Source: Bacteroidales bacterium
GTDB taxonomy: Bacteria; Bacteroidota; Bacteroidia; Bacteroidales; DTU049
Assembly (NCBI GenBank): GCA_030017935.1
Contig: JASEGF010000047.1
Span: 1-11,936 of the forward strand
DNA length: 11,936 nt
Direction of reading: 5' to 3'
Position numbers and translations under genes: made by a program. This document shows, one piece after another, positions 1 to 7,146 of the stretch. Below the pieces are notes generated by a model. The model did not search any database and was not told the DNA's origin. It saw only the letters and a list, made by a program, of their open reading frames with translations. The first letter of the stretch is position 1. Each line of letters opens with the position of its first letter.

Positions 1-394
1 TTTTATGTCTCCATCTGAAACTTGTTGGTAAACTTATGCCAACTTCTCTAGCACAAGCTCTTAAACTTTTGCCCTCAAGCATGCATTTTAGATAATCCAG
101 CATTAGATAATATTTATGCATATGATAAACAAGAGATTTAGCAGTTTCTCGAAATTGATATTTACAACGTTTACATTTATAAACCTGTCTACCATTGTGA
201 ACTCCAGCTTTAGTAACATGCTCACACCTACATCTGGGACAAATGGGTGCAGTAGATAAAATCTTGATTCTTTGATAATCTAATGCTGTCAATCTATTAC
301 TATTGAGAAAATCGTAGAGATTATCTAGGAATTCACGTTTGCCCTCTTTGGTCAGAGCAAGCATTGCTTCTATGTTTTCAGCTGTATATTCCAT
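1..394 (-). CDS. IS1595-like transposase, N-terminal part (cut by window edge)
   Basis: This is an uninterrupted reading frame of 131 codons from the ATG at 394 to the window edge. It carries a four-cysteine zinc ribbon (C52-P-R-C55 and C74-K-R-C77) followed by a helix-turn-helix-like stretch (about residues 108-130, with GKSLRACAREVGIS and the SFRWRHK end). A zinc ribbon followed by this HTH, ahead of a DDE-type catalytic domain, is the layout of IS1595/ISXO2-type transposases. The catalytic domain would lie to the left of the window, so I cannot say whether the element is intact. Codons look less AT-biased than in neighbouring genes, which fits a recent arrival. A -7-like promoter element lies 16 bases upstream. 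The family call rests on the N-terminal domains only; another zinc-ribbon transposase family is possible. Confidence 0.8.
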   Translation of the reverse strand, partial: MEYTAENIEAMLALTKEGKREFLDNLYDFLNSNRLTALDYQRIKILSTAPICPRCRCEHVTKAGVHNGRQVYKCKRCKYQFRETAKSLVYHMHKYYLMLDYLKCMLEGKSLRACAREVGISLPTSFRWRHK

Positions 395-410
395 AAAATT
401 AGGTTTTTTG

Positions 411-418
411 CAAAATTA
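411..418 (-). promoter_or_regulatory. Bacteroidota-type -7 element ahead of the transposase
   Basis: On the minus strand this reads TAATTTTG, a match to the Bacteroidota -7 consensus TAnnTTTG, 16 bases before the transposase ATG. No clear TTG/TTTG is seen at the expected 19-21 base spacing; the nearest TTTG (447-450) is 28 bases away. It is therefore a half-supported promoter. Confidence 0.4.
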
Positions 419-496
419 ATAAAAATTTATAATACTTAATTTTAAACAAAAATGTTGTTTGTCCTTTCCCTTCCGATACGTATATTATACCTCCCT

Positions 497-1162
497 TTAT
501 CTTCTATAACCTAATATCAACGCCAATATTAAATAAATAATCAATAATATCAATATTGCATTCCAAGAATACAAAGTAAAAAATACTATTATAGCCAAAA
601 ATATAATGGCTAAAACAATCTTCCCTATTTTAGATTTTTGTAAATCTTTGAATGTATAAAAATGTATGGGTAATATCATTAGAATCCCTATTACGAAATT
701 TATTATTAAATATAGCTGCCATGACATCTGCCATTGAATATTTAAGAAAAATAATGTAATTACCATTATAGCAGCTAATGGCGATGATAATCCAATAAAA
801 TATGGAAGATTACTATATTTTGTATTAAATTTCGCCAAACGGTATATTGTAAATAATGGATATATTCCTGCTGAAAATATTAAAATGTATGGTACGGTTT
901 CATAATGTTTAAGCATATATGCTATTAATACTGCTGGTAACACACCAAAGCTTACTGTATCGCATAATGAATCTAGTTCTTTACCAAGTTCAGAGTTAGT
1001 TTTTAATAATCTAGCAACCATACCATCTAAAAAATCACATAAAAGGGCAGCTGCGAAAAAATATGGTACTATATTTATTTGACCATTTAATATTGCAATA
1101 ATACTAATAATGCCAAAAAAACCATTACATAAAGTTATAAAATTGGGTAAAAAACGTCTCAT
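497..1162 (-). CDS. pssA: CDP-diacylglycerol--serine O-phosphatidyltransferase
   Basis: This integral membrane enzyme makes phosphatidylserine from CDP-diacylglycerol and serine, the precursor of phosphatidylethanolamine. The CDP-alcohol phosphatidyltransferase signature D-x2-D-G-x2-A-R-x8-G-x3-D-x3-D is complete: D43, D46, G47, A50, R51, G60, D64, D68. The rest is a series of hydrophobic segments. I use the ATG at 1162 (221 residues, start MRRFLPN), where family similarity begins. An in-frame extension to 1282 overlaps uspA on the same strand and encodes a non-membrane, unlike-family peptide. The start lies 14 bases after the uspA stop, so it is probably co-transcribed with uspA as the last gene of the run. 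No psd (decarboxylase) is next to it; the IS-like transposase lies downstream instead. A related CDP-alcohol transferase is the only real alternative. Confidence 0.9.
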   Translation of the reverse strand: MRRFLPNFITLCNGFFGIISIIAILNGQINIVPYFFAAALLCDFLDGMVARLLKTNSELGKELDSLCDTVSFGVLPAVLIAYMLKHYETVPYILIFSAGIYPLFTIYRLAKFNTKYSNLPYFIGLSSPLAAIMVITLFFLNIQWQMSWQLYLIINFVIGILMILPIHFYTFKDLQKSKIGKIVLAIIFLAIIVFFTLYSWNAILILLIIYLILALILGYRR

Positions 1163-1176
1163 TTTTAAAAATTTTT

Positions 1177-2052
1177 CTAAAAAACCTGAAAAGTATTTTG
1201 AAATGGTGTAACAGTAAGTACTGGTACAGTAGCAGATTTTATAATTTGAGTAGCCGTGCTCCCTATATATGTATGATGCCAATCTGCTTCATTCTCTTGT
1301 TGAGTCATCAAAAAAATCATATCTGCTTCTGAATATGTAGCATATTCGAGTATTTCGTCGGCAATACTTTTATAAGGTTCTAGATTAGCTAATAAATTAG
1401 TAGTACAATAAACATTATTTTCTATCATGAACATTCTAATTTTTTCTAATTTTTGTTTAAATTCATTTTCTCTATTCATATTTTTGTTTGTCATTACAAA
1501 AACGATTTTTAGTGAGCTTAAATAAAATCTACTAAATTGTATTGCTGCATTAATTTTTTGGCTAATAGGTTGGGTGAGATCTATAGGGAAAAGGATAGTA
1601 TTAAATTCATTTTTCACTCCATAGGGTGAGGTGATCAAAACTGGACAGTATGCCTTCCTGATTACTTGAGCAGTATTATTCCCTATTGTCTGTGTCTGAT
1701 TCAGATGTATTCTTCCTATTTTGCCCATTACTATTAATCTAGCATAATTTTCATATGCAAAAGAAATTATCGTTTCACTTACATCTCCTTGTAATATTTG
1801 GTAATGAAAATCTATTTCGTATCTTTTACGATAAATGCTAGATAGTAGCTTTAGCTTTCTAATAATGCTCTCATCAGGATCATAATATTCTTTTACTCCA
1901 TCTTTGATAGATTTAACGTCATGCACAATGTGTAGCAGAGTAATATCACAATTAAATAATGTAGCTATCTGATAGGATTGTTCTACTATTAATTCTGTAA
2001 AATCATTAAAGTCTACTGGAGTAACAATATTGTTATAATAAGGATTTTTCAT
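1177..2052 (-). CDS. Tandem-domain universal stress protein (UspA family)
   Basis: This cytoplasmic protein of 291 residues has two Usp folds, about residues 1-142 and 150-283. Each opens with a strand containing a conserved aspartate (IVTPVDF; ILFPIDL) and ends with a PVL strand. The first domain has a nucleotide-loop-like segment, G110-x2-G113-x10-G124-N125, one residue longer than the usual G-x2-G-x9-G-S/T. The second keeps the IGST part (263-266) but lacks the GxxG, so ATP binding in that half is doubtful. Usp proteins act in stress responses; the specific role is not deducible. The start lies 22 bases after the stop of the preceding exported-protein gene and the stop lies 14 bases before pssA, consistent with one transcript. 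Tandem Usp proteins of this size are common in Bacteroidota. Confidence 0.88.
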   Translation of the reverse strand: MKNPYYNNIVTPVDFNDFTELIVEQSYQIATLFNCDITLLHIVHDVKSIKDGVKEYYDPDESIIRKLKLLSSIYRKRYEIDFHYQILQGDVSETIISFAYENYARLIVMGKIGRIHLNQTQTIGNNTAQVIRKAYCPVLITSPYGVKNEFNTILFPIDLTQPISQKINAAIQFSRFYLSSLKIVFVMTNKNMNRENEFKQKLEKIRMFMIENNVYCTTNLLANLEPYKSIADEILEYATYSEADMIFLMTQQENEADWHHTYIGSTATQIIKSATVPVLTVTPFQNTFQVF

Positions 2053-2074
2053 TCACAAGTTACATTAAAAATCA

Positions 2075-3661
2075 TTATTTTATATTTACGATTGCAATTT
2101 TATATTTTGGATAGCTTAAAGTTTTTGCCCTTACTAATAATAAAGCAATTTTATTAGGAGCCATTACTTTTGAATTTATTGGTAGTGCCATATAGTCATC
2201 TATGTCTTTACTAGCAAAAAGCAATTCATTAGATTTATTGCCATTGGGGTCTATACTACAAAATGCTACACATAGATTAGAACTTGTAGAACTAAAATCA
2301 ATAAATTTTGGTGGTAATGGTGCTGGAGTAACTAAATTTTTAATGTTTTCATTATAAAGTATATAAATATTATCTTTGTAAATAGTATAAATATAAGAGG
2401 TTAGGTATTCATAGCCTATAATATTTTTTTGTCTTTTAGGAACTTTAACTAAAAATTTTGTTTCTCCTTCTGGATTAAATTTAAACACAATGATATCATC
2501 GTAATTATATATTTCTTGATCCCTAGTACTTACTTGTTCAGCAAAAGCTATTACCGAGCCATCAACATTTACAACAATATCTTTAAATATTAAGTCATTT
2601 ATTGTAACTTCATTGCCATTAGCTGCACTATTGAGTATACTTTGAGCTCCTAACTTGCCTAGGCCTTCTGCTATAAATTCTGGTGAGAAATTATATTGTT
2701 TTATTTTTTTAACTTCTAAAGTATTATGATCAATAATGGTATAAAAATAACCACTTGCTTTATTTGAAATATATTTAGAATAAGTTAAGCCTACAAGTAC
2801 AATATCATTATTTGGTAGTGGACCAGCTATCACCTCGCTAATATATTTATCTTTAATGTTTACATCAATTTCCTTCAAAGATTGCCCTTGATCATCAGTT
2901 GCTAAAAGCACGAAACTATAATTGTCTCTAATATTCCTACTAATGATTGAGTTTTTTCCTTCATATTTATTACATTTTAGGACTAGTTGTCCATTATTCA
3001 TCACAAAAAAATCATTTATGGCGAAATCTTCATCTGAATATGGTAATTGAAATTCATTAGCCCATATTCTATTCATATCTTTATCAAACACCATAGCTCC
3101 AAATTTCTGAGGCATTCCAGCTTTGTAGGGAGCTGGGTAAAAAATTAATATTTTTGAGCTATCTTGAGATAAATTGAGTTGAAACTTAATAACATTGCGC
3201 AAATTTGTATAGTCATAATTAATAGCACCTAATTTTCTAGGTTCAGAAGCTACCAACTCTTCTTTATCTAAAGTAAGCATATATAGAGATACTGTTTTTT
3301 CACTTTTTTCAGTAACATAACCAAATACATATATGTTATCATTTACCTCATATAAATCCAGAAAATTTAATTTCTCTATATCACCCAACCCTTTAAAAGC
3401 TAATGGTAAAGCATTCCTAAATCTTAAATCGCTTCCAGCATTTGCTACTATGATGTTAGCATTATAGGAAAAATTAACCAATTGACTACCTAAAAATAAA
3501 AATTGTTCTGGTTTAGCACTTATCATTTTAGTTATAGTAGTACTAGCGTCTTTTATTGAATATTCTGGACCATAATTTATTGTAACTTTATCCGTCTTGG
3601 TCTGTGCTTGGAGATTAAAAAAATAAATAACTCCTAATAATAATACAAAAATTTTTTTCAT
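2075..3661 (-). CDS. Exported protein of unknown function
   Basis: I do not recognise a named family in this 528-residue protein. Residues 1-20 form a typical signal peptide (basic MKK, a hydrophobic core, then LQAQ), so it is exported to the periplasm or outer surface; there is no lipobox. The mature part is rich in short hydrophobic strands alternating with turns, for example NIYVFGYV near 110 and YIYTIYKDNIYILYN near 415-435. That would suit a beta-propeller or other all-beta fold, but no repeat is clear enough to name. There are no other membrane segments and no C-terminal sorting domain that I can recognise. It sits between fmt and uspA in the same direction. The 31-base gap to fmt and the promoter there suggest it can be transcribed separately from the housekeeping genes upstream. 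Confidence 0.75.
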   Translation of the reverse strand: MKKIFVLLLGVIYFFNLQAQTKTDKVTINYGPEYSIKDASTTITKMISAKPEQFLFLGSQLVNFSYNANIIVANAGSDLRFRNALPLAFKGLGDIEKLNFLDLYEVNDNIYVFGYVTEKSEKTVSLYMLTLDKEELVASEPRKLGAINYDYTNLRNVIKFQLNLSQDSSKILIFYPAPYKAGMPQKFGAMVFDKDMNRIWANEFQLPYSDEDFAINDFFVMNNGQLVLKCNKYEGKNSIISRNIRDNYSFVLLATDDQGQSLKEIDVNIKDKYISEVIAGPLPNNDIVLVGLTYSKYISNKASGYFYTIIDHNTLEVKKIKQYNFSPEFIAEGLGKLGAQSILNSAANGNEVTINDLIFKDIVVNVDGSVIAFAEQVSTRDQEIYNYDDIIVFKFNPEGETKFLVKVPKRQKNIIGYEYLTSYIYTIYKDNIYILYNENIKNLVTPAPLPPKFIDFSSTSSNLCVAFCSIDPNGNKSNELLFASKDIDDYMALPINSKVMAPNKIALLLVRAKTLSYPKYKIAIVNIK

Positions 3662-3677
3662 AACTAATTTTTTTTTA

Positions 3678-3707
3678 CAAATTTATTTAAAATTATTGAA
3701 AAAACAA
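3678..3707 (-). promoter_or_regulatory. Candidate promoter for the exported-protein gene
   Basis: On the minus strand, TTG (3705-3707) is followed after 19 bases by TAAATTTG (3678-3685), which matches the Bacteroidota TTTG/TAnnTTTG promoter with correct spacing. The -7 element ends 16 bases before the ATG at 3661, and the -33 part lies inside the end of fmt. It would allow transcription of the exported protein, uspA and pssA independently of TPR-ribH-fmt. Confidence 0.5.
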
Positions 3708-4643
3708 TTTTTCTTTTTCTTGCAAGCCACGTAAAAAATCTGAATTACTCATCGTCTTTCTACCCTCTAAAGCTACAGTTTTAGGAATTAATATCCCATC
3801 ACTACAACCTATAGCAAAAGTATTTTTATCTAAAATTATAAATTGTCCAGGCATAGAATTGAAGAGTTTATAATCAGTATCAAAAATTTTTAATATCAAT
3901 TTATTTTTTTGAGGATTAATAAGATAAACAAAAGCTGCTGGTTTAGGAGATAGAGCTCTCACTACTTGCCAATTGTAATTGCAAGATTTATCCAAATTTA
4001 ATTTACAAATTTCTTTTGTTATTTTAGGTGCATAAATTTTTTCTTGTTCATAAATTTGTTCTTGTGGGGTAGGATTAATAGTATTATCCACTAGACCTAT
4101 TATAGAGTCTATTACTAGCTGAGCACCTTTTATTTTTAATCTATCATGAAGAGATTGAAAATTGTCTGTATCATAAATAGGTTCGGTATTTTGCAATAAA
4201 ATAGGCCCTCCATCTATTTGTTCATTTAATAGAATAGTTGTTACACCAGTTATATTTTCACCATTAATGATAGCCCATTGTATAGGTGATGGTCCACGAT
4301 ATTTAGGTAATAAAGAAGGATGTAAATTAATAGTCCCATATTTAGGAATAGATAATATTTCATTAGGAACTATTCTAAAAGCTACTACTACAATAAAATC
4401 TGGATTTAATTGTTTTATTTGTTTGATAAAAGAAGGATCTTTTAATGAAATAGGTTGTGCTATAGGCAAGTGCAGTTCTGAAGCTTTTAATTTTACAGGT
4501 GAAGGTTGCATTTTTAAACCTCTGCCAGCTTGTTTGTCTGGTGTAGTAACCACAAGGGATATATTAAAATTTTTAGCTAATAATTCTAAAGTAGGGACAG
4601 CAAAATCTGGTGTCCCCATGAAAATTATATTTAATTTGTGCAT
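3693..4643 (-). CDS. fmt: Methionyl-tRNA formyltransferase
   Basis: This enzyme transfers the formyl group of 10-formyltetrahydrofolate to initiator Met-tRNA. At 316 residues it is full length. The N-terminal formyltransferase domain (about 1-205) begins with IIFMGTPDFAVPTLE and holds the folate/catalytic segment NLHPSLLPKYRG, followed by EQIDGG. The catalytic trio N106, H108 and D144 falls at the same positions as in the E. coli enzyme. The C-terminal OB-like tRNA-binding domain (about 207-316) includes the conserved VRALSPKPAAF. The start lies 4 bases after the ribH stop, which strongly suggests one transcript. No def (deformylase) is adjacent. I see nothing unusual. Confidence 0.96.
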   Translation of the reverse strand: MHKLNIIFMGTPDFAVPTLELLAKNFNISLVVTTPDKQAGRGLKMQPSPVKLKASELHLPIAQPISLKDPSFIKQIKQLNPDFIVVVAFRIVPNEILSIPKYGTINLHPSLLPKYRGPSPIQWAIINGENITGVTTILLNEQIDGGPILLQNTEPIYDTDNFQSLHDRLKIKGAQLVIDSIIGLVDNTINPTPQEQIYEQEKIYAPKITKEICKLNLDKSCNYNWQVVRALSPKPAAFVYLINPQKNKLILKIFDTDYKLFNSMPGQFIILDKNTFAIGCSDGILIPKTVALEGRKTMSNSDFLRGLQEKEKLFFQ

Positions 4644-4647
4644 TTAT

Positions 4648-5133
4648 TTATAGATTTTCCTTTGCTCTAGCCATACTAATAGCTGTTAAAGCTGCTTCTA
4701 CACCTTTATTGCCATGACTGCCACCACTTCTTTCTATTGCTTGTTCATAATTATCCGTAGTTAAAACACCAAAAACTACTGGGATAGAGTTTTGCAGAGA
4801 TACTTGCATACAGCCATTTGCTACTGCATTAGATATAAATTCGAAATGTCTTGTCTCACCTTGTATCACACAACCTAGACAAATAATGACATCGTATAAT
4901 TGTTTTTTTGCAATTATTTGAGCCAATTGTGGTAGTTCATAAGAGCCAGGAACATGCTTTACTAAAATATGCTCTTGTTTAGCGCCATGCTCTATCAAGC
5001 TATTATATGCACCTTTTAGTAATCTATCAGTTATTTCTCTATTCCAATCAGAAACAATTATAGCATATCTAAATAATGAACCATCTAAGGATTCATTTTT
5101 ATCATTATATGATAAATCAATTTTTTTATTCAT
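4648..5133 (-). CDS. ribH: 6,7-dimethyl-8-ribityllumazine synthase
   Basis: Lumazine synthase condenses 5-amino-6-ribitylamino-uracil with dihydroxybutanone phosphate in the penultimate step of riboflavin synthesis; the enzyme forms pentamers or icosahedral capsids. Its 161 residues match the family. Visible motifs are the aromatic substrate stacker W30 in VSDWN, VPGSYELP (61-68), GCVIQGETRHF with catalytic H96, GVLTTDNYEQA (122-132), R135 and GNKGVEAA (141-148). The start lies 9 bases after the TPR-protein stop, an arrangement I recall as common in Bacteroidota. No other rib genes are in the window and I see no FMN riboswitch upstream. Confidence 0.96.
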   Translation of the reverse strand: MNKKIDLSYNDKNESLDGSLFRYAIIVSDWNREITDRLLKGAYNSLIEHGAKQEHILVKHVPGSYELPQLAQIIAKKQLYDVIICLGCVIQGETRHFEFISNAVANGCMQVSLQNSIPVVFGVLTTDNYEQAIERSGGSHGNKGVEAALTAISMARAKENL

Positions 5134-5142
5134 TCGATAAAT

Positions 5143-5835
5143 CTATTTATTTTTCATAGCTGTCTCTGCTCGAGCTATATATTTATCTATATCTCTAGCC
5201 TCTGTAGAGCGAGGATATTTCTCTTGAATTTCTTTATATAGTCTGATAGCTTCTTTATAATTATCCATCATTTCATAAGTCATTGCGCAACGGTGCAAAT
5301 ACATTGGTGTAGTGAAATTATTATCACTATTTTTTATTGCTTTGTTATAATACTTGAGAGCTGATTCATTATCATCTAATTCTAAATAAGCATCTCCTAT
5401 CGAGCCTAATGCCATTGTAGCAATAATGTTATCTTTGCCATTATATTTCTTTAAATGTGTAATAGCATCTTCATAATTTCCCTGTCTCAGATATATCATC
5501 CCAATATAATAATTAGCTAATTTACCAGTAGGAGTGCTACCATATTGATCTATTATATCTAAAAAACCCAAATCTACTCCATCTCCATTAAGTGCTAAAT
5601 TAAAAGAATCTATCAAATAATATTGCTCTGCCATATACATACTAGCAGCTGCTTCTTCATTTTTTGGTTTAGAGACAAATCTATTATATAAAAATATAAT
5701 TAATATTACTGCTGTGATGCCTATTAATACCCATGTAAGTATTTTTTGATTTTTATTAACAAAACTTTCCATTTTTGAAAAAGTACTTGGTTCTTTTTCA
5801 GCGTTTACATTTTGTCCTTTTTTATCTTCTGCCAT
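5143..5835 (-). CDS. Membrane-anchored tetratricopeptide-repeat protein
   Basis: The 230-residue protein has a hydrophilic N-terminus (1-31), one transmembrane helix (about 32-50, LTWVLIGITAVILIIFLY) and a helical C-terminal part with at least three TPR units, near 105-134, 142-171 and 178-211. The layout, a short N-terminal tail, one helix and a periplasmic TPR domain, resembles YfgM-like/TPR_21 proteins linked to envelope protein folding and Sec translocon contacts. That function is inferred, not shown here. It is the first gene of the run, 9 bases ahead of ribH, and has a -7-like promoter element 20 bases upstream. TPR domains bind proteins; partners cannot be read from sequence. Confidence 0.85.
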   Translation of the reverse strand: MAEDKKGQNVNAEKEPSTFSKMESFVNKNQKILTWVLIGITAVILIIFLYNRFVSKPKNEEAAASMYMAEQYYLIDSFNLALNGDGVDLGFLDIIDQYGSTPTGKLANYYIGMIYLRQGNYEDAITHLKKYNGKDNIIATMALGSIGDAYLELDDNESALKYYNKAIKNSDNNFTTPMYLHRCAMTYEMMDNYKEAIRLYKEIQEKYPRSTEARDIDKYIARAETAMKNK

Positions 5836-5855
5836 AATTTCGATTTTATATTTTG

Positions 5856-5863
5856 CAAAATTA
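5856..5863 (-). promoter_or_regulatory. -7 promoter element of the TPR-ribH-fmt run
   Basis: On the minus strand this reads TAATTTTG, fitting TAnnTTTG, and ends 20 bases before the ATG at 5835, a spacing similar to that of the -7 elements ahead of the transposase and of the gene at 9036. No convincing TTG/TTTG is visible 19-21 bases further upstream, so only half of the promoter is supported. Confidence 0.45.
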
Positions 5864-5931
5864 AATTAAATTTTTTTAAAAATCACATATTAATTAATCA
5901 ATAATAAAAAATAAACTTTCTACTTATAGTT

Positions 5932-6015
5932 GAGTAGTGAGTAGCAAGTAGCGAGTAGATAGTAGCGAGGAGCGAGGAGCGAGTAATGAGTAGCGAGTAG
6001 ATAGTAGATAGTAGA
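5932..6015. repeat. Heptamer array, twelve GAGTAGC-like units
   Basis: Twelve consecutive 7-base units in strict phase fill these 84 bases: gagtagt, gagtagc, aagtagc, gagtaga, tagtagc, gaggagc (twice), gagtaat, gagtagc, gagtaga, tagtaga (twice). Units differ at one to three positions. A period of 7 cannot keep a reading frame, and no gene covers it. It resembles the short tandemly repeated heptamers (STRR) known from cyanobacteria, though here in a Bacteroidota-like genome. It lies in the 309-base space between the TPR gene promoter and the rpiB stop. Confidence 0.9.
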
Positions 6016-6053
6016 AAATACTTAATCAATACAATCATCATTTCTCCCCGTCT

Positions 6054-6095
6054 CACCCATCACTTATCACTTATCACTTATCACTAACCACTATT
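6054..6095. repeat. Heptamer array, six CACTTAT-like units
   Basis: The units cacccat, cacttat (three times), cactaac and cactatt follow each other in exact 7-base phase. The complement of CACTTAT (ATAAGTG, i.e. a GTGATAA ring) is close to the GATTAGT units (GTGATTA ring) found in the other spacer at 8580-8607, so the two spacers hold related families in opposite orientation. Confidence 0.85.
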
Positions 6096-6147
6096 CTCCT
6101 CTTCTCCCAGTCTCCCCGTCACCAAATCACCTCGTCTCCCACCCTCA
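6096..6147. repeat. GC-richer repeat patch running into the rpiB stop
   Basis: This patch is built of related pieces (tctcccagtctccccgtcac, then cctcgtctcccaccctcac), with a third similar piece at 6043-6059 (ctccccgtctcaccc). It stands out sharply from the AT-rich surroundings. It ends on the rpiB stop codon (TGA on the minus strand, 6145-6147). No open frame or clean hairpin is visible; it looks like part of the same repeat island as the heptamers. Confidence 0.55.
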
Positions 6148-6567
6148 CTCTATCTTACCAACCCTTCTCTCATGTCTTCCACCTTCAAAATCTGTAATTA
6201 AAAATTTTTTAACAACTTCTAAAGCTAGTTCATTAGCAATAAATCTAGCAGGCAAAGCTAAAGCATTAGCATCATTATGTTTGCGACCTAGCTCTGCTAG
6301 CTCTGGCATCCAGCAATATACTGACCTCACTCCTTTATGTTTATTAGCTACTATATTTACACCATTACCAGAGCCACACATCAAAATGCCATATTTCACC
6401 TCTCCATTTACTATTAAATCTGCCACTTTATGAGCAAAATCAGGATAATCTACTGCCTCTGCACTATAAGTGCCACAATCTACTATTTCATATTCTGCTG
6501 ATAATTGATTTTTTATAAATTCTTTCATTTCATAACCAGCATGATCAGATCCAATTGCTACTTTCAT
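6145..6567 (-). CDS. rpiB: Ribose 5-phosphate isomerase B
   Basis: RpiB interconverts ribose 5-phosphate and ribulose 5-phosphate in the pentose phosphate pathway. The 140-residue protein has the whole signature of the LacAB/RpiB family: VAIGSDHAGYE with D8 and H9, GILMCGSGNGVNIVANK with the catalytic cysteine C64 and phosphate-binding glycines, RKHNDANALALPARF with H97, and FEGGRHERRVGKIE at the end. It stops soon after the conserved core, slightly short for the family, and its stop codon is supplied by the GC-richer repeat patch. The ATG at 6567 gives the canonical MKVAIGSDHAG start. Sixteen bases upstream lies one arm of an 18-base inverted repeat. Substrates other than ribose 5-phosphate, such as allose 6-phosphate, are possible in this family. 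Confidence 0.95.
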   Translation of the reverse strand: MKVAIGSDHAGYEMKEFIKNQLSAEYEIVDCGTYSAEAVDYPDFAHKVADLIVNGEVKYGILMCGSGNGVNIVANKHKGVRSVYCWMPELAELGRKHNDANALALPARFIANELALEVVKKFLITDFEGGRHERRVGKIE

Positions 6568-6583
6568 AATTATTACTATTTTT

Positions 6584-6601
6584 TGGTTCTATAACATTTA
6601 T
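6584..6601 (-). repeat. Left arm of perfect 18-base inverted repeat
   Basis: The minus strand reads ATAAATGTTATAGAACCA, identical to the plus strand at 7147-7164. The two arms enclose the GxxExxY gene and its CACAAAG repeats. The arm also sits 16 bases upstream of the rpiB ATG, so a regulatory role is an alternative. Confidence 0.75.
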
Positions 6602-6620
6602 TGAGTGTTAATTATTTTAC

Positions 6621-6658
6621 CACAAAGGGCACAAAGATATTACACAAAGTTCACAAAG
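6621..6658. repeat. Left array of four CACAAAG heptamers
   Basis: Exact CACAAAG copies begin at 6621, 6630, 6643 and 6652, that is two pairs with 9-base spacing. The last copy overlaps the 3' end of the GxxExxY gene, whose TGA stop (6651-6653) and last codons lie in it. The array is mirrored by CTTTGTG copies on the other side of the gene. Confidence 0.85.
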
Positions 6659-7031
6659 TGCCATTTATTACTCTTTTAATCCCATCTTTTAATAAAATAA
6701 CATTAAAGTTTATCAATAGTCCTAACTTATAATTTCCGAGTTTTAAGTATGTTAATGTTTGGGCTAAATGTATATCATTTAATGCTTCTACACTTTTAAT
6801 TTCAATAACTAATTTCCTCTCAACCAACAAATCAATTCTGTAACCACAATCTAATTTTACTCCTTCAAATACTAATGGCATCGGTTTTTCTTTTTCTACA
6901 AATAATCCCGATTCCCTAATTTTATAATACATACATTCTTTATATGCACTTTCTAATAAACCTGGTCCTAGCTCTTTATGAATCTCTAATCCCAAACCAA
7001 TTACTTTATTTGCTAATTCATTCTCTTCCAT
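6651..7031 (-). CDS. GxxExxY family protein (PD-(D/E)xK nuclease-like)
   Basis: The 126-residue protein is full length for the GxxExxY family (PDDEXK_3 type). The naming motif is GLLESAY at 24-30, within the conserved IGLGLEIHKELGPGLLESAY stretch. A PD-(D/E)xK-like core follows: D67 in YRIDLLV, then E77-x-K79 in LVIEIKS, and a Q91-x3-Y95 helix. This pattern predicts a restriction-endonuclease-like fold, but the biological role of the family is not established as far as I know. It is downstream-facing with rpiB (83-base gap, same strand). The start ATG follows five bases after a CACAAAG heptamer and an A/G-rich stretch; the stop lies inside another heptamer. Gene and repeats thus form one unit. 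No partner gene such as a methylase or toxin is adjacent. Confidence 0.88.
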   Translation of the reverse strand: MEENELANKVIGLGLEIHKELGPGLLESAYKECMYYKIRESGLFVEKEKPMPLVFEGVKLDCGYRIDLLVERKLVIEIKSVEALNDIHLAQTLTYLKLGNYKLGLLINFNVILLKDGIKRVINGTL

Positions 7032-7036
7032 TTTTT

Positions 7037-7085
7037 CTTTGTGTTCTTTGTGCCTTCTTTGAGAACTTTGTGGTTAATATTTAAC
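7037..7085. repeat. Right CTTTGTG array and following conserved tail
   Basis: CTTTGTG begins at 7037, 7046 and 7066, with a variant CTTTGAG at 7057 (spacing 9, 11, 9); this mirrors the left array at 6621-6658. The sequence 7041-7085 recurs at 8878-8922 with two mismatches in 45 bases. The array covers the region just upstream of the GxxExxY start codon, so it may also contain that gene's promoter. Confidence 0.85.
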
Positions 7086-7146
7086 TATCCAATAATAAAT
7101 TAAATTCATTTTGTAAAATTAATCTTTTTTTTTATCTTTACCCAAA

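Noticed and set aside
1163..1282. 40-codon N-terminal extension of pssA
   Set aside because: It overlaps uspA on the same strand and does not look like a PssA N-terminus; MRRFLPN at 1162 is the natural start.
4267..4653. Plus-strand open frame of 128 codons
   Set aside because: It lies wholly opposite fmt, whose catalytic residues and domain order are complete; the frame has no family-like sequence and no promoter.
5932..6095. CRISPR array
   Set aside because: The units are seven bases with no spacers, and no cas gene is present.
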